Origin: Planoprotostelium fungivorum | Taxonomy: Eukaryota; Evosea; Variosea; Cavosteliida; Cavosteliaceae | Length of the DNA: 64,000 nucleotides | Assembly (NCBI GenBank): GCA_003024175.1 | Contig: MDYQ01000364.1 | Span: 39,825 to 103,824 of the forward strand | Direction: 5' to 3' | Part shown: positions 21,192 through 30,624 of the stretch, in pieces | Position numbering within the stretch: the stretch's first letter is position 1 | How the letters are laid out: each line of letters starts with the position of its first letter | Notes under the pieces: model-generated | Database searches by the model: none | Told to the model about the DNA's origin: nothing | Seen by the model: only the letters and a program-made list of their open reading frames with translations | Made by a program: the position numbers and the translations under genes

Positions 21192-24100
21192 ATGGCAAAA
21201 GGGGGACAGAAGAAAGGTGGAAACAAGAAGAAGGCCAAGCCTAAGCACAAGAATGATCCCCCAAAATCAGAACCTGAGGTGCAGGAGCAAGCACCCAAAC
21301 AAGCTCCCAAAGAGAAGCCCAGTACGAGCAGTAATCACAGTCACGATCACTCACACGATCATTCGCACAGTCATGGACATGGTCCCTGTGGGGGTCACGG
21401 GCACAGCCATGATCACTCCCATTCTCACGGACACTCTCACGCACGTGGAAACGTTCCCAAAGGCATGCCACGTGAGTTTCTTTCGCTTCGATGGAATGAT
21501 ACGAGTTTGTCAGTGATAAATCGACAGGTGGAATGGAAGATCTCTTTGCAGCGATGATGGGCGGAGGATTCGATGATGATGACGAGGACGATGAAGACTT
21601 TCAATATCATGCCATCCACCATCTCTTTCACGTGTGTCACATATCGCCCGATCGTCCTCTCCTGATGTTCATTCAGGAGAGCATGCATTCTCCCGAAACT
21701 TGGGAGCCCATCTTGAGCAATCTCAACAGTGCCCTCTTCGTCGATACCTTCCAAGCCATCATGGCCGCTCCATCTTATCAAGTGATCGATCTCATATCCA
21801 CATCTCTCTCATCTGACTCTTCAGGTGGCAGCAGCCCACAAAGAACCCGCTCTGTCCCACGTGATCAAAGACATCAAGGTGATCCATCCCTCCATCACAA
21901 TGAACGCAAGAGATGCATCCATCTCGTCCATCGCATGAATCCACACGAGATCTCACCTCTTCAGAACGCCATCGAACAGAAGTGGCTGCACCCGTCTCAG
22001 CCTTCGAAAGCCATGTTAGATAGAGCAGTGTCTCAGTGCCCCACCCTCAATCGTCTACCGAACGTGACGTTTCCAAAGGAAATGCACGATCGATGCAAGA
22101 GCTTACTGGAGACGAAGAAAGCCAGGTGAGAGGTCGAGTGGAAGGATCGCATGTCTTACTCCTGCGAATGCAGAGTCATCCAGATGGCTCCGTTCTGGAA
22201 CGATGACATGGATCAGGTGAATTCACGAGAACATTTTATTCACTTTTATTCTTCACATCCACACGAAAGCGGCATCGATCGTATGATCAACCGAACGAAG
22301 AGAAAATTTTTCCTCTCCCATCCAATCGATGTCCATCGTCCCCACACGCTGTCTCACTGCATCTGACGAACCATTCAGGAGATCGTAACGTGGGACGAGG
22401 ATCTACACTACCGCCGCGATCGAGACAAGATCATTCATGACGATTGGGTTCAGGTGAGTGACACACCACCGTAGATCTCATCGAAATATCAGCCCGGAAT
22501 TCCGTTGGGAAGAATTCGAGTGGGTCAGTGGTCGCCTGATCACGATTACGAGGGCCAGACGAGGTTGAAATACGATCCTGCCACTTCTCTCTTTCACTTT
22601 TACTTTTGCGTGGAGAAGGCAGAGCAGTTGAACGCACAGACGGCCAACCGTGGAGCGAAGGGAGAAGAAGAAGTAGAGAAGGTGAGGAAATTACGGAGAA
22701 TATAGAATCGAAAGAGATAGGAGAAAATAGTTGGAGAAAATATGAAAAAAGAGAAGGAGAGATCTGACGCGATGTAGATTCTGGACCAGTTGGTACAAAA
22801 GTTCAAGGCGGGAAGGTTCATGAGATGGGACGTGAAAGTGAAGGACATCAAGGGAATGATCTATTACGAGTGAGTCCATCCATCACAACGTGAACGTCCG
22901 ACCTGATGATGATGATGTCTACATCACATCATCACATGAAGCATGATCACCAACATGCTGCATGATCATCACATGATGAACCGAACACATCGAGAGTAAA
23001 GACGATCGATTCACAATCGACAGATTGAAAGATGATATGAGTCTCTTGGTCTTCGATACGAACGTCTCCCCTCCCATCTACACACGCCGTGTATGCGTAA
23101 CTGCCGAAGAGCGCTGCAGCTGGAGATTACGAAGAGATTTCACACCTGGGGAGCAGATATCTACACAAGGAAGATATTTCATCATGGCAGAGACGATCGA
23201 GATCGAGAGGATGATCACAGCCATGATGCAAGCTGAAGGTGAGTGATATAGATTGTGAAGATGAGAGATAGAGAAGAGATAGAGAAGAGATAGAGAAGAG
23301 ATAGAGAAGAAATAGATGGGAGAAGATATAAATCGATTCGATATAGAAGAGAAGAACAAGAGAAATTTATTTGAAATGAAGAACAAACGAAAAGGAGAAA
23401 TGCAAATTGGAGACTGAAAGAGAGACAGGGGAAGCATTCAAATCGATGTACCTGAGAGGAATCCCCGATCTACACTCTGCCACCGGCCCCACTTTTCCCG
23501 CCAAAACCGTACGGTCCTTCCAGACTCGAGTCCACTGCGACACCATCCCCGTCCTCCACAGGTGTGACCCCGCACTACAACTCGCCACTCACCCTCCTCC
23601 CCCAGCTACCTCTTATGTGACGCAAATTTCACACCGACTGAAGACATCGATTATGAAGAACTGAGACCACACTTGATCGAAAGCTTAAGAGACGACACTT
23701 GCTTCAAGAGACTATTGATAGAGACAACCCAACAAGTGAAGGCGGTGCTGAGTTTTCCTCCGGATGTCACGGGGAAGGTGAGGGAGGCGTCGCAAATATT
23801 CGTGACGCCGGGGTAGCCGCAGATGGAGGGGATGAAGAGTTACGGGGAGGTCATCCAGAAATTGGGGACGAGCGTGGGAAATTTCAAGTTCTCGTTCGAT
23901 CAAGTGGAGGTGATCACGATCTCATCACGTATCATCAGCTGATGACGATATTGTATTCATCAGCAGCATCATCTGCCGATCTTGCTCATCATGATGACAC
24001 AATCCTCATCATCATCATCGGGTCGTGACACAATCACAGTTCATAGAAGATCAGCATCACATCGACGGAGAAGAGATGTGCAGCGCCAAGCCTAAGCCAT

Positions 24101-25035
24101 CCGATCACATCTGCACACACTGCAATCATCCAGTACCATCCACTGAACTCTTCTGCAACAACTGTGGCGTCCTCAAGGTACATTCATCCGTTCTTCCGTA
24201 TTTCCGATTATCCGATCTTCCGTTCTTCCGTTCTTCCGTTGGCTCATTGTAGATAGGAACAGAAGGATCTACCCAGAAATAAGAAGCCAGCGGTGAGACC
24301 CACGATCTCTTGTTACTTTGGCTCGGAATCAAAGTTCAATGGTAGTGGTCCACTGGCTGCGATGGATTACGATTCAGAGGAGGACATCATCGATGTGACC
24401 TACGATCAGAGGTTCATCCGCACGGTTGAATGGGGTGAACTACCTGCATCGAACACCGTCTCCAGAATCAGGTGAAGATCATGATGTGATGTGATTGATG
24501 ATTGATGTGATGTGATGTGATGTGATTGATGTGATGTGATGTGATTGATGTGATGTGATGTGATGTGATGTGATTGATGATTGATGTGATGTGATCGACG
24601 GATGTTGATGTTGGACAGGGTATTTTCAGACGAGATGGATGATTGGGAAGATGATGAGGAAGATGACGAATACGAAGGACACTATCACGGACACGACGAT
24701 GATGATGATGAAGATGGTGACATGTACGGTGATGATGATGATGACGAAGAAGGAGATGATGATGATGAGAGAGTGAGAAGAGTAACGTGTGGAGGTGAAA
24801 CTGACAGAGATAGGTTGAGATGCTATTCCAACAGATGTTCGGTCGCAGGTGATCACCACACGAAGAGGGCAAATAAAGAGAAGGACTGTCACTGTGCATC
24901 ACACGATGATCATCTTGTGTCAAAGCTGTCAGTCAATGGATACCTCCTCCCATTGACTATGTTGTTTGCTGTTTCTCATCATTGTCTTCAGCGAGGTGAC
25001 AACGATCAACCTTGCAAGAATAAATTGAAATTTTG
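21192..25035 (+). CDS. Large hydrophilic protein with His-rich N-terminus, zinc ribbon and Asp-rich C-terminus, unknown function
   Basis: The start MAKGGQKKGGNKKKAKPKHK leads into a His-rich tract of HSHDHSHDHSHSHGHG type (about residues 50-85), then an acidic run and a helical domain (MFIQESMHSPETWEPILSNL, then SYQVAAAHKEPALSHVIKDI). Exons join in phase through KKARVIQMAPFWNDDMDQ, KIIHDDWVQYQPGIPLGRIR and FKAGRFMRWDVKVKDIKGMI. Near the C-terminus a CxxC..CxxC zinc ribbon is clear (HICTHCNHPVPSTELFCNNC). The tail has long Asp runs (DDDDDEDGDMYGDDDDDEEG). The first part could be a separate gene, but the phases agree across about twelve introns. No named family is recognised. Metal binding is plausible from composition, anything further is speculation. 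Confidence 0.55.
24481..24597 (+). repeat. TGATGTGATG microsatellite in an intron
   Basis: GATGTGAT/GATTGATG units fill the intron just before the Asp-rich final exon of the zinc-ribbon gene. Confidence 0.7.
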
Positions 25036-25358
25036 ATGATGTTGAGACGTAGGGAAGAGATGGTATAGCAAACTGTTCCTGACGGCAGACATGGCTATAA
25101 TGTTCTTGGCAGTAAGATAGAGAGGATCTTCCTCAAAGGTTGACGACACCTTCTTATAAGTGTTGTCTTTGTTTCAGTGAGAGGAGTGTCCATTGAGGTG
25201 TCAATGGAGTCCTTAAGGAGAGCGTTGAGAGAATGTCCTCTGGATCTGCCTGAGATGTTCAGTCCACTCCACTGACTTGCGTTGTTCTGCTCAGTCTGGT
25301 TGAGTGTTATGCATATTATGACGCTACAAAAAAATGATCCTGAGCACTCACACATCAA
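25036..25358. other. Intergenic region upstream of the tRNA gene
   Basis: 323 bp between the zinc-ribbon gene and the tRNA. It includes a small perfect inverted repeat CCATTGA-ggtg-TCAATGG near 25192-25209. A minus-strand open reading is present but not convincing. Confidence 0.3.
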
Positions 25359-25452
25359 GACAGCATGGCCGAGTGGTTAAGGCGGTAGACTCGAATCTAA
25401 AAATAGCAATCTACTATCTTCGGATGCGTGAGTTCAAATCTCACTGCTGTCG
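25359..25452 (+). tRNA. tRNA-Ser(CGA) with a 13-nt intron
   Basis: The acceptor stem is seven perfect pairs (GACAGCA/TGCTGTC), discriminator G at 25452. The D arm reads GCCGAGTGGTTAAGGC. The anticodon stem GTAGA/TCTAC encloses loop CTCGAA, with anticodon CGA at 25392-25394, an intron TCTAAAAATAGCA (25396-25408) at the canonical 37/38 position, then A38. A long variable arm TATCTTCGGATG marks a class II tRNA, followed by the T arm GTGAG-TTCAAAT-CTCAC. A run of six T at about 25455-25460 is the RNA polymerase III terminator. Anticodon and long variable arm agree on serine. Confidence 0.95.
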
Positions 25453-26146
25453 ACTTTTTTGCGTGCTGACGATTGGTTTTTGGAAGATGTGACACCGCTA
25501 TATCATGTTATCGAACGTCATCTTTCACGCAATTATCTTTTCAGAGGTTATACTGCAAGCGTTTCGTACGATAATCCACATGTTTCGATTTTTCGGGATT
25601 ATTTTTACGTTGTAGATGTCAGAAACCTGGAATAGAGGGAGATGCACAACCCTCCCTCTATTCCATCAGGAGAAAACATGAATCGTCTGGATGTGTCATC
25701 ATATCGATGTATGTATGCAATTCTCGATCGAGTCACCCGATGATGGACGTTCTCTTCTCGAAAGTCGATCGACGCACGTCTCCTCAATCCATCGCAGTGA
25801 AGACACACGGGATGTAAACTCCGATGTAGCAAGAATACTCAAACCTTTCCATACGTCAGTGAATCAACATCCTCCGCAGCTTCTATATAACATGGGATTC
25901 CACCCATGTCATCAGATGAAAATGACAAATCAAGACCACGTCCCTTGTGCTCTTACAAAAGTCCGGAAAGACTCTCCGCAACATTCTTCCACGAGATGTG
26001 ATACATATGGATGAGTGGTCGATCGATGCGATGTGTAATCATGAAAGATCGACAAGAAGTGTGACTGTCTTCTCTATTATAGCACAAGCAATGAGGAGAA
26101 TTGTTCGTCTTTCATGATGGACATCAAAAAAGAGACCAGACGATCG
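25453..26146. other. Intergenic region between the tRNA and the RBR gene
   Basis: About 690 bp with no supported ORF. It contains the strong hairpin listed separately at 25628-25665 and a second inverted repeat ACATGGG-ATTCCA-CCCATGT near 25890-25909, preceded by TATATAA. Confidence 0.4.
25628..25665. other. Perfect 14-bp inverted repeat with 10-nt loop
   Basis: TGGAATAGAGGGAG pairs with CTCCCTCTATTCCA across the loop ATGCACAACC, with no mismatch. It lies about 175 bp downstream of the tRNA gene in non-coding DNA. It could be a small-RNA precursor, a transcription-end structure, or the end of a small mobile element. Confidence 0.75.
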
Positions 26147-27671
26147 TCAGTATCTCTTTTTACCCTTGAATACATTCAATTTGATGACCTCCGCTCGGCT
26201 TGTTGTACATCGTCCCGTATGCTGGTAGACAGTGCTTAGCTCTTGCTCTTCCCCACAGTTCCAGCAGAAGTGGGCTCCACATCGACACGTCATGTGATTG
26301 CATCCTTCGTTCTTCTCTACCGCCATCTGACAACGGGGACACCGGATGACTCTTTGACTATAATTGAACGCCTCGAACTTGGTCCCCTTGGTTGGTCTCA
26401 CCCATCCACATTCTCTCCATCGGGGATGTCTCTCCATGCATTGTGGACATAGAACGGCGTGACATCGAGCACAACGGAGTCGACCGTATCGAATGGTGTA
26501 GATATCCTGCGAACCACAGAAGCAACCTGATCGAACGTGAGATGATGGACGAATCATGTGATACGATTGTAATGATACGCACGAGGTTTCTCTTCGTTGA
26601 TAGGTGTCAAGTTTTTGATACGTTCCAAGTCTTCTGTGTGGTTTCTAGAGACGTTTAAGAATCTCTGGATGGAGGACATCTCTGCAACGGGCACCAGTTC
26701 ATTGATGAGCATCACATGAGTGCAGTCAGATGCAGGGCAAGAGATTCCGTAAGCGTTGATGTCTTCGACTCTCACGACCTTCGATGATCAGATCGAATCA
26801 GACAAGTATCCATCTCACTTGGGGTGATTCGCGGGTGATCAATGTGATTCGATGGTAAAGACGTTGAGCGTCTTTCGATTTGAAGTCGATGTAATTCGCG
26901 AGACAGGTTCGACAGAAGACGTGGTTGCATCCCTGGAAAAGTCAGAATCACACGATGGAAGTGCATTAATGGTTTACCTCCACAGTGGTTGGATCTTCAC
27001 AATCGACCAAGTCTTCCAAACAGATGAAACATCTTGTCTGTTTCTCCTTCTCCTCAGTTGGCTTTACGATCAACACATCGTCATCATCAACCATACCCAA
27101 GCTCTGTCTTAAAACATCGAGAGATCTTTCAATCTCAGTCGGATGTTGTGATGAAGTTGTCTTTCACCTGTCCAGCGAGAGATCCGATGCTTCAACGGAT
27201 GAAATGTGACCACTATTCTTCAGGAATGCAGAGCTGCTGATGAGAGAAGAGTTCTGTTGAGGAAGAAGATCCGTCAATAGAACTGGAGTTCGACCATCGT
27301 GAGGCAGTCCCAGATATTCCAAGAGGTCCTCGTCATCCAGCTCGTCATAATCACCTATCGACGTCGATTAGAACACTATGAGTTGTATCGTCTCGTGCAC
27401 CTTCTGAATCGGTCAGCCAGGATCGATCTCTTCCCAGCAAGTAATCGGAAACCTTCGATGCGGGTAGACCATTGAGATACGGCAGGTCACGATCGGCTAC
27501 GGCGCACTCGTTGTGATCGATGAGTTCCATCCCGCTCGTGTTTGTGCGTGATGATGTTGACGGGTTTATGGTGTTGGTGTGTCCAGCTGGAAGTTTTTCG
27601 GTGAAGACAATTTCCGTTCGGTGAAAGATTAAGACGTTCTTAGAATTTGAATTTTGAAGAAGAATTGCCAA
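26147..27671 (-). CDS. RBR-type (RING-IBR-RING2) E3 ubiquitin ligase
   Basis: From the start at 27671 (MAILLQNSNSKNVLIFHRTE) an N-terminal hydrophilic region leads to RING1: TRCFICLEDLVDCEDPTTVE then, after an intron, GCNHVFCRTCLANYIDFKSK. The IBR contains GISCPASDCTHVMLINELV and later CFCGSQDIYTIRYGRLRCAR and HAVLCPQCMERHPRW. RING2/Rcat is RCPRCQMAVEKNEGCNHMTC with the catalytic cysteine position after EGCNHMT, followed by RCGAHFCWNC. RBR ligases take ubiquitin from an E2 onto the Rcat cysteine before passing it to substrate. The stop follows VFKGKKRY. No ariadne or HOIP-specific domain was seen, so the subfamily is open. Confidence 0.9.
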
Positions 27672-27840
27672 TGGCCGACACTCTGTGTGGGGGAGCAGCC
27701 TCTATAGAGATGAGGATTTAGATGTATGACGACACTCTGTGGCTTGATGCACATGTGATGGACAAAGCATGAACAACATGGAATCCATAAATCAATACGA
27801 TTCTTTTATCATTTCATAAATAGTTGTGTGATCTCAAAAT

Positions 27841-29069
27841 TTAGAGGATGAGAGGAGAAGCCTTTCCCTTGAGGACCCCGCTCTCGATGATGACCTTCTC
27901 TCTGGTGACCTCTCTCACGGGCAGTTCTTCACGGATGAGAACAGATGCCTCGACGATCTTCTCGTAGATGGGTTTTGTCTCTTGGATGATGGTGGGGACG
28001 ATGACATCTTTCTCTAAAACGGGTTGCACCTCTTCGATGACTGTCTTCTTGATGCTGATGGACGTCTCAGTCTCTTCTATAGAAATGCATGGAAGGACTC
28101 ACACTTCGTTCACGATGGGTGCATGTGTCTCGACAGATCGAAGTGTGGTGTCTACGCTGACCGATGGAAGGATAATGTTCTCCGAGATGGGCGCTGATCT
28201 CTCCACCATCACTTCTCTGACTTCCGGTGCGAGCTCTCTCTTCTCGATCAGCGTGGGCTGGATCTCTGTCTCGTGCAACCTCTCGGTGATCTGTCGGACT
28301 TCCATCTGCTCACGTTCTCTGTGGATGATGGGTTGAATCTCTTCTTTCTCTACAGGGTGGATGTGTTCGTGAACGACGACATCCTGAAAGAAATTGAGTC
28401 ACCATCGTGGGACGTCTATCGGGCTCACCTTCTCGACGTGCTTCACGTTAAGAGGCTCTGCGATGACGGTCGTGGCAGCGACTGGCTCGATGACATCGAC
28501 TCTTGTCACTTCAGATCGCTCGACGTCTAACGATTCCCTCTTCCCGGCGGTTGTCATTATCTCCTTCTTCACCAGTAGCTCGTCGTGCCACATGATCTTC
28601 TCCATTTCTTCCTCTTCTACCAGCTCTTCCTCCCACGTCTTACGAGAGGGTCCGTGAGCTCTCAACAGCTTCGTGCGAAGATCGAGAATGGTCTCGTCGA
28701 TACCTGGCAGACACGACGTAACCGGCCAGGATCTCAGTGTAACGTTCGACACATCGTCTGGAATTCTCGATCTTCTCTAGCGTGTCTGTCTTGGGATCGT
28801 CTGTGGTGAGGACTGGATCGGCTGTCACGATGGAAGTTCCCCTCTTCAGAACGTATGGACGAGGACGTTTGGGAGAGAGAAGATCAGATCTTCTCGTCGT
28901 GTTGGACGTGTGTTGACGGTGAGCTGTCCACTCTTCCAGATGAGAGGTCTGAATGCCTGATGAAAAGATCAGAGACAAAGACCGAAAGAATGCATCTATG
29001 GATACTTACACGCAGTTCCTCTGATTTGTCTTTCTTGTCACCACTCTCCTTGGATGATAGATCGGCCAT
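27841..29069 (-). CDS. Hydrophilic Val/Ile/Glu-rich repeat protein
   Basis: The first ATG (29069) gives MADLSSKESGDKKDKSEELR, spliced in phase to IQTSHLEEWTAHRQHTSN. The C-terminal half is a run of imperfect 20-25-residue units with a P-[TI]-[LI] core and alternating charged and Ile/Val residues, for example HEHIHPVEKEEIQPIIHRE, ETEIQPTLIEKRELAPEVRE, and EEVQPVLEKDVIVPTIIQ. Similar low-complexity 'HxxI.P.I..E' repeats occur in stress-associated fungal proteins of unknown function. No enzyme motif or signal peptide. A structural or desiccation-protective role is only a guess. It ends LKGKASPLIL. Confidence 0.65.
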
Positions 29070-30624
29070 GAAAGATCGAACTCGAGATGACCCTGATGAA
29101 CTGTCTCTGAATGAATGTAACTCCTCCAACGAAGTTGATTCGTGTCCACGAGAGTTGTCTGCCTCACTCTCTTCTCCTTACAGATCTCTCCTGAGAAGTG
29201 GGATTAAAGGAACATCAAGAATAATCCGAGCAACAGTAACAAAGGTCGTCCAGAAGCACCAACGATCTTCTCATTGTCAAATCAGATGGAAAGAGCACAG
29301 AGAAAAGAAACAGATTGAATACAGTTTGATTTATTCAAAGTTGAGCCTTCGTGCACATTGTGTGATCGTCTCATTGCACACGAGTGAAGAAGCAACGCCG
29401 ATGTTCTACCTGGGCTGGGTACGGCCATACTCCGTACACCACAGCCTCGTCAGACACTCGCCTGCCTTCTTCGTAGAGACCCTCGAAAGGGTTGCTCCAC
29501 TCCGGCCAGAATCAATCACGTTCGTGAATCATCTGTGCGGTCGATGCAAAGACGTACAGTTTTCTGCCCGAAGGCACTACTGGCCGTACATCTTCCATCG
29601 GTTGTCGGTCTGACTAATGATAGCAGCACCGTCACCTCACATCGCCAACTCAGGGACGACAGTGTGTGATCATCCTCGAGAGGAGAGCAGAAGCTACTTG
29701 TGATCACTGTCATTTGAGATGGTCGTTGGAGGTGGCTGGGGACACGTTCTTGTCTTCTCTCGTGCAAATGAGGGTCCTCTTGAAGGTGTTGAGCCCGTAT
29801 GATCAGTCCATTGGAGATCTTGTCTCAGTCGGTGGGGCAGGTGAAGGGATCGGCTTCCGAAGGGATTCCAATGAGATGCCAAAGAGGTTGTAAGCCCATA
29901 CGCTCTTGATAGGTGTTGAAGGAGTTCTTGTCAAGTGGTGTGTTCAACCGTCGTGATTTGTATCTCAAACGAGATCCTCGATAAGATGTTCCATCGTTGT
30001 TGTGGCTGTATAGCTTTGAGGTTGCTGCTTTGTGTGCCGAGCAGAAAATGATTTGCCGGTGCCTCAAACTGCGTAAATCCCTCCCTTCTCGTCAGTTTAA
30101 CGTGACATCTGCGGTTACAACCGCAAATTCAATGGTCTAAAATACATGCATGAGGGAATCTGAAGTCACGTGACTGGGCGTTCCGCCCTATCATCGGGTG
30201 AGCGTCTGAGAGATCACGATGTGCGATGGCTGCTCTATGTGAGATCGTCACAGTCAAGAGGGTTATTACTCGGATGAATTGGCTTGTGGACATCACACAT
30301 CAGACTTCACAGAAAGCATCCGCAACACATCATACAGTTTGAAATGCGAACCAACGAAGACCGATTTATATGTTAGAGTTCTTCTCCGATCCTTACAGTC
30401 GAGTCTGCGAAGATCACGATCATCATTGGATTCTGAACAGCCATTCTCTTCTCATCCAACGATGAGAGCTCTTGACACCACAATGCAGCACATGACACTC
30501 CGCGTTCAAACGTATTTTATGTTCTTGTGTGTCCTCCCATTGAATGTGACATCCGCTCCTTCCGTCCACGTGCATTCAGATGGGCTCATAAACTGCGAAC
30601 ATCAGTCGGTGACGATCTTCATCA
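29070..30624. other. 1.5-kb region without a confident gene, weak minus-strand coding signals
   Basis: Protein-like fragments are visible on the minus strand but do not join. One reads LYVFASTAQMIHE, stops, and resumes in the same frame as FWPEWSNPFEGLYEEGRR and DEAVVYGVWPYPAQVE (about 29385-29600). Another is NTPLDKNSFNTYQERMG (about 29900). This suggests a decayed gene or one with unusual introns. At 30105-30185 there are close palindromes: TGCGGTT-AC-AACCGCA, AGTCACGTGACT and GGGCG-TTC-CGCCC. On the plus strand near 30460-30650 a short reading has a signal-peptide-like start (MTLRVQTYFMFLCVLPLNVT). None of these is strong enough for a gene call. Confidence 0.3.

Noticed and set aside
29410-29450. 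GGTACGGCCATACTCCG resembles the 5' end of 5S rRNA (GGATACGGCCATAC).
   Set aside because: The following sequence does not match 5S helices II-V or the 3' strand, no T run follows, and the minus strand has protein-like reading across it.
28855-29613. A 250-codon plus-strand open reading.
   Set aside because: Its first part is antisense to exons of the repeat protein, composition is unbiased, and no domain or splice support was seen.
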